Origin: Paenibacillus sp. SY21-1
Lineage (GTDB): Bacteria > Bacillota > Bacilli > Paenibacillales > Paenibacillaceae
Assembly: GCF_005222705.1 (NCBI RefSeq)
Contig: NZ_STGF01000032.1
Location: 18,171 to 82,170 of the forward strand
DNA: 64,000 nt
Direction of reading: 5' to 3'
Shown here: in pieces, positions 41,625 through 50,531 of the stretch
Position numbering within the stretch: the first letter of the stretch is position 1
Layout of the letters: the number at the start of each line of letters is the position of its first letter
Notes under the pieces: model-generated
What the model was told of the DNA's origin: nothing
Database searches by the model: none
The model's input: only the letters and a program-made list of their open reading frames with translations
Program-made: the position numbers and the translations under genes

Positions 41625-43340
41625 ATGCTGCGTGAGCTATCTATTCGCAATTTGGCTGTCATTGAGGAAGTGAACGTTACTTTTCATCATGGATTTCATG
41701 TATTGACAGGAGAAACCGGCGCCGGCAAATCGATTTTGATCGATGCATTAAGCTTGGTTGTTGGGGGTAGAGGCTCCGCAGACATGGTTCGTTACGGCTG
41801 CGATAAGGCGGAGATGGAGGGCATGTTCGATTTGCCGCCCGTTCACCCCGTTTGGTCAGTGCTGCAGCGTTTGGGCGTAAAAGCGCAGTCCGAGGAGATG
41901 CTCGTAATCAGGCGCGAGCTGTCAGCGCAAGGGAAAAGCGCCAGCCGCGTGAACGGACAGCTCGTAACGATGACGATGCTCAGGGAAATTGGAGAGTGTT
42001 TGGTCAACATACACGGCCAGCATGAGCATCAGTCGCTGCTTCGTACGGAGCAGCACTTGGAGTGGCTGGATTTGTTCGCCGGCGACTTGCTGATTGAACG
42101 AAAGCAGCAATACAGTATCCTTTTTGGGGAGCTGCAGCAGGCTAGAGCTTCCTTGAAGGAATTGGAATCTTCTACCCGTCAGAATGAACAAATGCTTGAT
42201 TTATACCGTTTTCAAATCGAGGAGATATCAGCGGCTAAGCTAAAGCCCGGCGAGGATGAATGTCTTGCCGAGGAGCGGCGCAAGCTAATGTATGCAGGTA
42301 AAAGAATGGATGCCGTATCCGAAGCCTACGAGCTGCTCTACGGCGGTCAAGGTCTGGATGCGATCAGCAAGGCACTTTCCAAGCTTGAGGATATTCAAGG
42401 CTATGATACAGCTGTCCTCTCTCCGCTGCTTGAGCAGCTTCAGTCCGCCTTTTATCAAGCTGAAGATGCGGCGTTCCAGCTGCGAAGCTATCAGGAGGGC
42501 ATTGAGTCGGACCCGGAGCTGCTAAGCGAGGTCGATGACCGTCTGAATATGATTAACGGCTTGAAACGCAAATACGGGGAGACGATTCCTGATATTCTTG
42601 CCTATTTGGACAAGATTGTTATAGAGCGAGATAAAATCGAAAATCGCGATGAGCTGCTGGAGCGGCTGCAGGCGAAGGAAGCGAAGCTGTATGAAGATGC
42701 GCTGGCGCTCGCCAGGGAGCTGTCACAGCTGCGGGAGCATGCATCGTCTACCTTGTCCATCTCGATAGAGCGTGAGCTTGGCCAGCTGCAAATGTCTGCG
42801 GCAAAGTTCGGCGTGCAATTGGAGCAGACGACAGCGCAAGCAGGCGGTTATGAGGATCGTGTCAAGCTTCATGCTACAGGCATGGATGAAGCTGTATTTA
42901 TGCTATCCAGCAACCCTGGGGAACCGATGAAGCCCCTTAGCAAAATCGCCTCCGGCGGCGAGATGTCGAGAATTATGCTGGCCATGAAGAGCATTTTTGC
43001 GGAAATCGATCAAATTCCCGTGCTTATCTTTGATGAAGTCGATACAGGCGTAAGCGGCAGGGCCGCACAAGCGATTGCCGAGAAGCTGTCCAAGCTTGCG
43101 GGCAAGTGTCAGGTGTTTTCTATTACGCATTTGCCTCAAGTCGCCTGCATGGCGGATCACCATTATGAGATACGCAAGCAGGTGGTGTCTGCGCGTACCT
43201 CCACCTCCGTCTCGGAGCTTAGCGATCATATCCGGATCGAGGAGCTTGCCCGAATGCTTGGCGGAGTGGAAGTGACGGAAAAAACAAGGCATCATGCTCA
43301 AGAAATGCTTGATCTGGCTTACAAGCAAAAGGGCGCGTAA
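41625..43340 (+). CDS. recN: DNA repair protein RecN
   Basis: 571-residue SMC-like ATPase that acts early at double-strand breaks. Seen: Walker A GETGAGKSIL (29-38), a long coiled coil in the middle, signature LSKIASGGEMSRIMLAMK and Walker B VLIFDEVDTGVSGRAAQ. GGGAGGA precedes the ATG. Confidence 0.96.
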   Translation: MLRELSIRNLAVIEEVNVTFHHGFHVLTGETGAGKSILIDALSLVVGGRGSADMVRYGCDKAEMEGMFDLPPVHPVWSVLQRLGVKAQSEEMLVIRRELSAQGKSASRVNGQLVTMTMLREIGECLVNIHGQHEHQSLLRTEQHLEWLDLFAGDLLIERKQQYSILFGELQQARASLKELESSTRQNEQMLDLYRFQIEEISAAKLKPGEDECLAEERRKLMYAGKRMDAVSEAYELLYGGQGLDAISKALSKLEDIQGYDTAVLSPLLEQLQSAFYQAEDAAFQLRSYQEGIESDPELLSEVDDRLNMINGLKRKYGETIPDILAYLDKIVIERDKIENRDELLERLQAKEAKLYEDALALARELSQLREHASSTLSISIERELGQLQMSAAKFGVQLEQTTAQAGGYEDRVKLHATGMDEAVFMLSSNPGEPMKPLSKIASGGEMSRIMLAMKSIFAEIDQIPVLIFDEVDTGVSGRAAQAIAEKLSKLAGKCQVFSITHLPQVACMADHHYEIRKQVVSARTSTSVSELSDHIRIEELARMLGGVEVTEKTRHHAQEMLDLAYKQKGA

Positions 43341-43454
43341 TGGAAGCCATTCAGGGAATGTTTTTGCGGACATAAAACGAAGGTGTCGGGGTAACTTAAA
43401 GGTACGCCAATGGCGATATTGCCTCCTTCGTCATGCGATGGAATTACAGGGAGC

Positions 43455-44792
43455 GTGAAATCATTGAATTCCAGTCAACGGAAGCGATGGTTTGGCCTGT
43501 TTCTCGTAGTATTCATTTGCATGATCGGAAGCTCCGACCCGTTTCAACATTTTGCCGCCATTCCGAATGAACTCCGTTTATTCTCAGGCCAACTGAAACG
43601 TTTGCAAGTTGGAGTACCCGTTCATGCCGAGGTAACGGTCGACCCCGAAATGCTTCAGGTAAACGGTTCTACCCGCAACTCGTTGTCGGTCAATTTAAAT
43701 GAACCTTTATCATTGCAGCCGACGCACAGCGGTCAAACAAAAATGAAAGTGAAATTATTTGGTAAAATCCCTTTTAAGACGGTCAAGGTCAATGTCGTGC
43801 CTGATTTGCGCGTTATTCCGGGTGGACAGACAATTGGAGTCAAGGTTAAATCTGCAGGCGTGCTTGTCGTTGGACACCATCAGGTAGCCATATCTGACGG
43901 AACGAAGCAATCGCCGGGAGAGGCGGCAGGCTTGCGCCTGGGAGATCTTATCGTGCAAATAAACGGAATCAGCGTCAATGAGGTGCATAGGGTCGCTAAG
44001 CTTAGCGAGCAAGCGGGCTTGGAGAAAAAAGCTTTGCGCATTAAGTACAAGCGGTCCGGCAAATTGGCGGAAACCAATCTCAACCCTCTTTACGATGACG
44101 AGGACAAAGCATGGCGGCTCGGTCTGTATATCCGAGACTCGGCGGCAGGCGTGGGCACTTTAACCTTCTATGCGCCAGATCAAGGGGTATACGGCGCACT
44201 TGGACATGTGATAACGGACATGGATACGCAGACGCCGATTGAAGTGGGCGAGGGCCAGATTTTACAATCCAGCGTCACATCGATCAATAAAAGTCAAAGC
44301 GGAGAGCCCGGGGAAAAACGCGCCCATTTCGTAAAGGAAAGCAAAATTTTGGGCAATGTAGAGCGAAATACGCCATTTGGCATTTTTGGAAAAATGCACG
44401 AAAATCCAATGCATAGCTATGAAGGCCACTCTATACCTGTAGCGTTCGCCGAAGAGGTAAAAGAAGGGCCGGCTCAAATTTTGACAGTAGTTAACGGTCA
44501 GAAGGTTGAACGCTTCGATATCGATATTGCCCATGTCGCCAAACAATCGGGTCCTGCAACGAAAGGGATTGTGATTAAAATTACCGACAAGCGTCTGTTA
44601 AGCAAGACCGGCGGAATTGTTCAAGGCATGTCCGGAAGTCCAATTATACAGAATGGCAAGCTGGTTGGAGCCGTTACGCATGTTTTTGTAAATGATCCTG
44701 CTTCGGGCTACGGATGTTTTATCGAATGGATGCTGCAGGATGCCGGCGTCTTGCTGCGGGCAGCGCAAGGGGAGCTTCAAACTGCCGTATAA
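43455..44792 (+). CDS. spoIVB: SpoIVB serine peptidase
   Basis: About 445-residue S55 peptidase made in the forespore and secreted to the intermembrane space, where it cleaves SpoIVFA to trigger pro-sigma-K processing. Seen: an N-terminal membrane anchor (FGLFLVVFICMIG), a PDZ domain (PGEAAGLRLGDLIVQINGISV), GALGHVITD with the catalytic His, and GMSGSPI with the catalytic Ser. GTG 43455 follows AGGGAG closely; TTG 43464 is a good alternative. Directly before spo0A as in Bacillus. Confidence 0.94.
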   Translation: MKSLNSSQRKRWFGLFLVVFICMIGSSDPFQHFAAIPNELRLFSGQLKRLQVGVPVHAEVTVDPEMLQVNGSTRNSLSVNLNEPLSLQPTHSGQTKMKVKLFGKIPFKTVKVNVVPDLRVIPGGQTIGVKVKSAGVLVVGHHQVAISDGTKQSPGEAAGLRLGDLIVQINGISVNEVHRVAKLSEQAGLEKKALRIKYKRSGKLAETNLNPLYDDEDKAWRLGLYIRDSAAGVGTLTFYAPDQGVYGALGHVITDMDTQTPIEVGEGQILQSSVTSINKSQSGEPGEKRAHFVKESKILGNVERNTPFGIFGKMHENPMHSYEGHSIPVAFAEEVKEGPAQILTVVNGQKVERFDIDIAHVAKQSGPATKGIVIKITDKRLLSKTGGIVQGMSGSPIIQNGKLVGAVTHVFVNDPASGYGCFIEWMLQDAGVLLRAAQGELQTAV

Positions 44793-44814
44793 CTCGCTAC
44801 ATGGCAACGGATGG

Positions 44815-44854
44815 GTCTGGCCAGACGGTTCAAGTCGGCCAGGCTCTTCTTTTT
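44815..44854 (+). terminator. Terminator of spoIVB
   Basis: CTGGCC with GAC and GTC with GGCCAG form the stem, followed by CTCTTCTTTTT. Confidence 0.75.
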
Positions 44855-44901
44855 ATGAGACGAATAAAAAACGCGAACAGAGCAGATTTCGGCATGAAAT
44901 T

Positions 44902-45019
44902 TGTCGAAGCGGACCGAAAGCAATCGCTAATTGTAACAAATTTTTTATTATAACGAAAAGCCTGAAAAAAATAAAGAAAAATAATTTTCGACAGAAGGAA
45001 TTCTATTCCGAATGTCGAA
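44902..45019 (+). promoter_or_regulatory. Three 0A boxes upstream of spo0A
   Basis: TGTCGAA at 44902-44908, the complement TTCGACA at 44987-44993, and TGTCGAA at 45013-45019, all perfect matches to the Spo0A binding heptamer. The last two form a divergent pair 20 bases apart. They point to autoregulation by Spo0A~P, as in B. subtilis. Confidence 0.75.
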
Positions 45020-45077
45020 AACTTTAAGCAGACAACTAGTGAGCGATAATCCAAAATCATTTAAGGGAGGCTACACC

Positions 45078-45893
45078 TTGCATACAATTGAAGTATTGCT
45101 GGCTGACGACAACAGAGAGTTCACGAATCTATTATCCGAGTACATATCTGAACAACCTGATATGAGTGTGAGCGGTGTCGCTTATAATGGTGAAGAGGTT
45201 TTGCGTCATTTGGAGGAAGCCAGAAAAATTCCGGATGTCCTTATCCTTGATATTATTATGCCTCATCTTGACGGACTTGGCGTGTTGGAGCGTTTGAAGG
45301 AAATGAACATTTCCCCTATGCCCAAAATTATTATGCTAACTGCATTTGGACAAGAAAATATTACGCAAAAAGCGGTGCAGCTCGGCGCATCGTATTATAT
45401 TCTCAAGCCGTTTGACATGGATGTGCTGGCCAACCGTATTCGTCAGCTTGCAGGCAATCCTACCATTACGACTTCGGGAAGCTATTCGTCGACGGCCTCT
45501 TCGGCCATTAAATCCAATGTGGTTCCTATCCCGAAAGGTAAAAACCTGGATGCGAATATTACAAGCATCATTCATGAAATTGGCGTGCCTGCACATATTA
45601 AAGGCTATCAGTATTTGCGCGAGGCGATTACGATGGTTTATAACAATATTGAAATTTTGGGAGCTATCACCAAAACGCTTTATCCCGCGATTGCGGAAAA
45701 ATTCAAAACGACGCCATCCCGCGTCGAACGCGCGATTCGCCATGCCATCGAAGTCGCCTGGACGCGCGGCAACATCGACAGCATCAGCCATCTGTTTGGT
45801 TACACGATCAACATCAGCAAGTCGAAACCAACCAATTCGGAGTTCATCGCGATGGTAGCTGACAAGCTGCGGATTGAGCATAAGGTAAGCTGA
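45078..45893 (+). CDS. spo0A: Sporulation master regulator Spo0A
   Basis: 271-residue response regulator. Receiver domain: acidic pair Asp10-Asp11, phosphorylated Asp58 in LILDIIMPHLDG, Thr88 and Lys110. C-terminal sigma-A contacting and DNA-binding domain with TPSRVERAIRHAIEVAWTRGN, the recognition helix. TTG 45078 follows AAGGGAGG by 8 bases and gives the normal protein start. Phosphorylated through the phosphorelay, it commits the cell to sporulation. Spo0E-type phosphatases, one of which is encoded at 62.3 kb, would reverse this. Confidence 0.98.
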   Translation: MHTIEVLLADDNREFTNLLSEYISEQPDMSVSGVAYNGEEVLRHLEEARKIPDVLILDIIMPHLDGLGVLERLKEMNISPMPKIIMLTAFGQENITQKAVQLGASYYILKPFDMDVLANRIRQLAGNPTITTSGSYSSTASSAIKSNVVPIPKGKNLDANITSIIHEIGVPAHIKGYQYLREAITMVYNNIEILGAITKTLYPAIAEKFKTTPSRVERAIRHAIEVAWTRGNIDSISHLFGYTINISKSKPTNSEFIAMVADKLRIEHKVS

Positions 45894-45951
45894 ACGCAAT
45901 AGATTGATCGGTATATGTCGCAGAGTTAAGCGATGACCCGTTGGAGCTTGT

Positions 45952-46002
45952 ATATACCGCTGTTTATTGGATTTCCAAGATCCGATGAAGGGCGGTATTT
46001 TT
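45952..46002 (+). terminator. Terminator of spo0A
   Basis: TATACCGC and GGCGGTAT arms with an inner GGAT/ATCC, followed by TTTTGC. The bases from 46003 to 46111 hold no feature I can support. Confidence 0.7.
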
Positions 46003-46111
46003 GCTATGGACAGGAGGGGGAGTAAGAAGTAAGGTTATCGCGTGCGGCATAAAATGCTGAAAGGTGGGACGGTGGTTATGCTTATCATAAACGAATTGAC
46101 GTCCGCGCAAC

Positions 46112-46137
46112 AAAAAAAGGCTATCTCGCGATGCCTT
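46112..46137 (-). terminator. Terminator of the 55-residue gene
   Basis: On the minus strand GGCATC-GCGA-GAT(A)GCC followed by TTTTTTTG, overlapping the stop codon. Confidence 0.7.
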
Positions 46138-46303
46138 AGCTGTAAACCACTCTTCTGTTTAAATAAACGTTGCGGCCATATTTTTGAATCAGGGCATTCG
46201 ATTCGGCTTTAATAAAAGGGTAAATATCGCTTAACCGTTGATTGCTTGGCTGAAGCGTCTCTTTTACTTTACCGTCTACAAATACATCAAATACGATTTT
46301 CAT
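46136..46303 (-). CDS. Small conserved-looking protein, 55 residues, unknown
   Basis: 55-residue soluble protein beginning MKIVFDVFVDGKVKETLQPS and ending YLNRRVVYS, with a central helical stretch IYPFIKAESNALIQKYG. AAAGAGGTG lies about 6 bases before the ATG and a terminator overlaps its stop, so it looks like a real single gene. It lies convergent to spo0A. I do not recognise the family. Confidence 0.7.
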   Translation of the reverse strand: MKIVFDVFVDGKVKETLQPSNQRLSDIYPFIKAESNALIQKYGRNVYLNRRVVYS

Positions 46304-46455
46304 CTCTGCACCTCTTTATCTCGGATTGAGATAATCGTACAGGTTCAATATTGCGACTGCGTCAAGTCAAATCGAGTTTCTTGTCATTTTTCAAAGGAAT
46401 CGTTATCGCAGTGTAAAAAGGCAACGCCTTGCCGGCAATCGGCGTTACCGCTTCG

Positions 46456-46749
46456 TTAGCTTTGCGGTTTAGGCGGACGAGGACGCTTCTGCTTGAAACG
46501 CGGGGCCACATAGTTGCGTTTGCGGTCGCGGAAAAAGGTCCAACCGCCGATAAAGCCGGCGCCGGCGCCAAACATAAGCAGGCCCACGAGAAATTTTATC
46601 CACTTAAAGCTTGGCGTTGCTTCCTCGTCGCCAAACTCGGTCACGTACAAATAGACGGCATCCTTCATCTCCAGAAAGCCGAAGCAAGCGATTAAACCGG
46701 GGATAACTAACAATAATACGGCGATAAAGCGGGCTGTTACCAATTTCAT
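46456..46749 (-). CDS. yqzF: DUF2627 membrane protein (YqzF type)
   Basis: 97-residue protein with two helices (about 5-25 and 48-72). The extracytoplasmic loop has FLEMKDAVYLYVTEFGDE, and the tail is basic (RFKQKRPRPPKPQS). It matches DUF2627, which in B. subtilis (yqzF) also lies between spo0A and the bkd genes. ATG 46749 follows AAGGAGAG by about 9 bases. Confidence 0.88.
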   Translation of the reverse strand: MKLVTARFIAVLLLVIPGLIACFGFLEMKDAVYLYVTEFGDEEATPSFKWIKFLVGLLMFGAGAGFIGGWTFFRDRKRNYVAPRFKQKRPRPPKPQS

Positions 46750-46964
46750 AGCTGAAAGCTCTCCTTGTCGTTGCAATTAAACATACCTTCCTATCATACC
46801 TTGTTCGATGGACAGTGTCTATTGTTGCAGGTACGATGCAGGCCGGCACAAAAACAGGTACAATAGTTAACAATGACGTGTTACAATGCGAATGGATATA
46901 AGGAGCGGGTTCGTTCTATACCCCCCTTAGACGTCATGCAGTCAGATTCGGAGGGATGATAGAG

Positions 46965-48395
46965 ATGGCCATTCAGGTTGATATAGCGATTTTGGGCGGC
47001 GGAGTTGGCGGTTATACGGCTGCTATCAGAGCTGCGCAGTTAGGCAAGTCGGTTGCAGTAGTAGAAATGGACAAGCTCGGCGGCACTTGCCTTCATAGGG
47101 GATGCATTCCAAGCAAATCGCTGCTTCGCAGCGCTGAGGTATATGCAACGCTGCTGGAATCCAGCGCTTTCGGCATAGATGTTGCAGAAGGCGCGATTAG
47201 CCTTAATTATGCAAAGGTGCAGCATCGCAAGGATGCAACAGTGGAGCACCTGCACCGCGGACTTCAGGGTTTAATGAAAAAAAATGGCATTCAGATTATA
47301 AAAGGTCAGGCGAGAGTTATTGGTCCGTCTATTTTTTCGCCCCGCAGCGGTTCGCTGGCAGTGGAATTGCCCGACGGGGAAATGGAGTCGGTCGTCAGCA
47401 CAAATTTGATTATTGCGACAGGCTCGTCTCCGCGCTCGCTCCCCGGTCTTGAGCCGGATGGAGAATACATATGGACGAGCGATCATGCGCTTTCGATGGA
47501 CAACCTTCCGGCATCGATTCTCATCGTGGGCGGCGGCGTAATCGGAGTGGAATGGGCTTCGATGCTTCAGGATTTCGGCGTGCAGGTAACGCTGGCTGAA
47601 GCGGGCTCGCGACTGATTCCCGGGGAAGATGCGGAAATTTCCGCCGAGCTGACCAAGCTGCTGCGCCGCCGTGGCGTACGCGTGCTGACAGGCATACAAT
47701 TAAATACGGAAACCTATGAGACTAGCCCTGAGGGCATCTCACTTTCGGCGAGCACGCCGGACGGCGACGTGCTGCTGCAAGCGGAGAAGCTGCTGCTGTC
47801 GGTCGGACGCAAGCCTTCCGCGGATCGGATCGGGCTCGAAAATACCGACGTGAAAACCGGCGCCAATGGGGCGATCGAAGTTAACGCTTATGGCCAAACA
47901 GGGGAACCCCACATTTATGCAATAGGGGATGTCATTGGCGGTGTGCAGCTAGCTCACGCGGCGGCACATGAAGGCATCGCGGCGGTCGAGCATATTTGCG
48001 GTTTACAGCCGGAAGCGATTCAGCCGCATCTCATTCCACGCTGCATTTACTCTCGTCCCGAAATTGCCTCCTACGGTTTGACCGAGGACGCCGCTCGTAA
48101 AAACGGACATGATATTAAAACCGGAAAAATCCCGTTTGCGGCGATAGGCAAGGCGATCGTGCTCGGCGAGCAAGACGGCTTCGTCAAAGTAATCGCCGAT
48201 CGCAAGACCGGTGATATTGTAGGCGTGCATATGATTGGCCCGCATGCAACCGATTTGATTTCGGAGGCGGCTTTGGCCGGCGTACTGAACGCCACACCGT
48301 GGGAAGTCGGACAAATGATCCACCCGCATCCTACGCTGGCGGAAGCGCTTGGCGAAGCGATGCTTGCTGTAGACGGGAAGGCCATATCCTTCTAA
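46965..48395 (+). CDS. lpdV: Dihydrolipoyl dehydrogenase (E3)
   Basis: 476-residue FAD enzyme that reoxidises the dihydrolipoyl group of the branched-chain 2-oxoacid dehydrogenase. Seen: GGGVGGYTAAIRAAQLG (FAD), the redox disulfide GGTCLHRGCIPSK, ILIVGGGVIGVEWA (NAD), YAIGDVIGG, and HPHPTLAEALGEA with the catalytic His-Glu pair. ATG 46965 lies 9 bases from CGGAGGG; ATG 46956 would abut it. First gene of the bkd-type cluster. Confidence 0.95.
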   Translation: MAIQVDIAILGGGVGGYTAAIRAAQLGKSVAVVEMDKLGGTCLHRGCIPSKSLLRSAEVYATLLESSAFGIDVAEGAISLNYAKVQHRKDATVEHLHRGLQGLMKKNGIQIIKGQARVIGPSIFSPRSGSLAVELPDGEMESVVSTNLIIATGSSPRSLPGLEPDGEYIWTSDHALSMDNLPASILIVGGGVIGVEWASMLQDFGVQVTLAEAGSRLIPGEDAEISAELTKLLRRRGVRVLTGIQLNTETYETSPEGISLSASTPDGDVLLQAEKLLLSVGRKPSADRIGLENTDVKTGANGAIEVNAYGQTGEPHIYAIGDVIGGVQLAHAAAHEGIAAVEHICGLQPEAIQPHLIPRCIYSRPEIASYGLTEDAARKNGHDIKTGKIPFAAIGKAIVLGEQDGFVKVIADRKTGDIVGVHMIGPHATDLISEAALAGVLNATPWEVGQMIHPHPTLAEALGEAMLAVDGKAISF

Positions 48396-48490
48396 GATGG
48401 ACGGTTTCCTTTTTGCAGCAAATCGGGTTATAATATATAATATCAAGTCTTAGTACCAGGTTATAAACGTTTGAGAAGGAGGAACGTCTG

Positions 48491-49525
48491 ATGACACAAT
48501 CCGCTTCCGCCGGGCAGCATGTCCGCCATCTGGAGTTAGGACTGAGCAATGAGCAGGCCATTGAGATGTACAAGGTAATGGTGACTGCCCGCAAATTCGA
48601 CGAGCGCATGCTGCTGCTGCAGCGCGCCGGTAAAATCAACTTCCACGTTTCCGGCGTCGGTCAAGAGGTGGCTCAGGTTGCTGCGGCATTCGCGCTTGAC
48701 CGCGACACGGACTACTTTTTGCCATATTATCGCGATTACGGCTTTGTGCTTGCTGTCGGAATGACGCTGCGAGAGCTGTTATTGTCTGTATTCGCCAAAG
48801 CGGAGGACCCGAACAGCGGCGGCAGGCAAATGCCGGGACACTTTGGCTCCAAACGGCTGCGTATCGTGACGGGCTCCAGCCCGGTTACGACCCAGGTTCC
48901 TCATGCGGTAGGCGTAGCATTGGGCGCTAGAATGAGGAATAAGCCGCTTGTAAGTTTTGTGACGTTCGGGGAAGGCTCCAGCAATCAGGGCGATTTTCAC
49001 GAGGGCTGCAATTTCGCAGGCGTACACAAGCTTCCGGTTATTTTGATGTGCGAAAACAATCAGTACGCCATTTCGGTACCTCTTCATAAGCAGCTGGCGG
49101 GCAAGGTATCCGATCGTGCGCTTGGCTACGGCTTCCCTGGTTATCAGGTCGACGGAAACGATGCGCTGGAAGTGTTCCGATTGGTGAAGGAGGCGCGCGA
49201 GCGCGCCATTGCCGGTGAAGGGCCGACGCTCATCGAAGCGCTTATGTATCGCCTCTCGCCGCACTCCACTTCCGATAACGATTTGGCTTATCGGACTAAA
49301 GAAGAAGTAGACTTTAATCGCGATAAAGACGGTATTCCCCGTTACCGGCAGTATTTGACGGAGTGCGGTTTATGGTCGGATGAGCTTGAGGCCGAACTGC
49401 TGCTAAGTCTGCGCAAGGAGCTAGACGATGCGACGGCATACGGAGATCGTGCTCCGTTCCCTACGCCTGAATCGGTTCTTCAGCATGTGTATTACGGCGA
49501 TGCGGAACAGGGAGGGCAAGGCTGA
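48491..49525 (+). CDS. bkdAA: 2-oxoisovalerate dehydrogenase E1 alpha
   Basis: 344-residue thiamine diphosphate-binding subunit. Seen: RKFDERMLLLQRAGKI, RQMPGHFG, and the TPP motif GEGSSNQGDFHEGCNFAGV. It decarboxylates branched-chain 2-oxo acids from Leu, Ile and Val to give acyl-CoA primers for the iso and anteiso fatty acids typical of Paenibacillus. AGAAGGAGG precedes the ATG. Its stop overlaps bkdAB (TGATG). Confidence 0.94.
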   Translation: MTQSASAGQHVRHLELGLSNEQAIEMYKVMVTARKFDERMLLLQRAGKINFHVSGVGQEVAQVAAAFALDRDTDYFLPYYRDYGFVLAVGMTLRELLLSVFAKAEDPNSGGRQMPGHFGSKRLRIVTGSSPVTTQVPHAVGVALGARMRNKPLVSFVTFGEGSSNQGDFHEGCNFAGVHKLPVILMCENNQYAISVPLHKQLAGKVSDRALGYGFPGYQVDGNDALEVFRLVKEARERAIAGEGPTLIEALMYRLSPHSTSDNDLAYRTKEEVDFNRDKDGIPRYRQYLTECGLWSDELEAELLLSLRKELDDATAYGDRAPFPTPESVLQHVYYGDAEQGGQG

Positions 49526-50508
49526 TGGCGACGATTGAATACATTGAAGCGATTCGAAGAGCGATGAAGGAAGAGATGGAGCGCGACGAGGATGTGTTTG
49601 TGCTCGGCGAGGACGTTGGCGTGAAGGGCGGCGTGTTTACGACGACCAAGGGACTTCAGCAGCAATTCGGGGAACAGCGCGTCATCGATACCCCGCTTGC
49701 TGAATCGGCTATCGCAGGCGTGGCGATCGGGGCGGCGATGTACGGCATGAAGCCGATAGCGGAAATGCAATATTCGGACTTTATGTTTCCCGCTACGAAT
49801 CAAATCATTAGCGAGGCGGCTAAAATCCGTTACCGTTCCAACAATGACTGGGATTGCCCTGTCGTCATTCGTGCTCCGATCGGCGGCGGCATTTTTGGCG
49901 GGCTGTATCATTCCCAATGTCCGGAATCGGTGTTTTTTGGAACGCCTGGACTGAAAATAGTTGCGCCATATCGCCCATATGATGCCAAAGGCCTGTTGAA
50001 AGCGGCTGTTCGCGATCCGGACCCGGTCCTGTACTTTGAGAACAAGAAGTGTTACACGCTCATTACCGGCGAGGTGCCCGATACGGACTACACCGTGCCG
50101 ATCGGAGAGGCCAACGTTCTTCGCGAAGGCGACGATTTGACGGTTATCGGCTACAGCATGCCTTTGTATTTCATCGAGCAGGCGGCAGAGGAGCTGGCGG
50201 CTGAAGGAATCAGCACGCATATTCTGGATTTGCGCACGCTGCAGCCGCTTGATAAAAACGCAATTCTGGAAGCCGTTAGAAAAACGGGTAAAGTGTTGAT
50301 CGTTCACGAGGACAACAAAACGGGCGGCATTGGAGCTGAGGTGTCGGCGATTATTGCGGAGGAGCTGCTGTACGAACTGGACGCGCCCATTATGCGTCTA
50401 TGCGGACCGGATGTGCCAGCCATGCCGATCAATCCGCCCGGCGAGAAGTTTTTTCTGCTGAACAAGGATAAAGTGAAAGAGGCCATGCGGCATTTGGCGC
50501 AGTACTAG
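49525..50508 (+). CDS. bkdAB: 2-oxoisovalerate dehydrogenase E1 beta
   Basis: 327-residue transketolase-like beta subunit. Seen: EDVFVLGEDVGVKGGVF, TPLAESAIAGVAIGAAMYGM, RAPIGGGIFGGLYHSQCPE and the C-terminal domain with LDLRTLQPLD. One-base overlap with bkdAA implies coupled synthesis of the E1 tetramer. Confidence 0.95.
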   Translation: MATIEYIEAIRRAMKEEMERDEDVFVLGEDVGVKGGVFTTTKGLQQQFGEQRVIDTPLAESAIAGVAIGAAMYGMKPIAEMQYSDFMFPATNQIISEAAKIRYRSNNDWDCPVVIRAPIGGGIFGGLYHSQCPESVFFGTPGLKIVAPYRPYDAKGLLKAAVRDPDPVLYFENKKCYTLITGEVPDTDYTVPIGEANVLREGDDLTVIGYSMPLYFIEQAAEELAAEGISTHILDLRTLQPLDKNAILEAVRKTGKVLIVHEDNKTGGIGAEVSAIIAEELLYELDAPIMRLCGPDVPAMPINPPGEKFFLLNKDKVKEAMRHLAQY

Positions 50509-50531
50509 GCGCCAGTTGGGAGATGAAGGAA

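Noticed and set aside
44995..45013. Sigma-H-like AAGGAATT and GAAT ahead of spo0A
   Set aside because: The spacing between the two parts is several bases too short for sigma-H.
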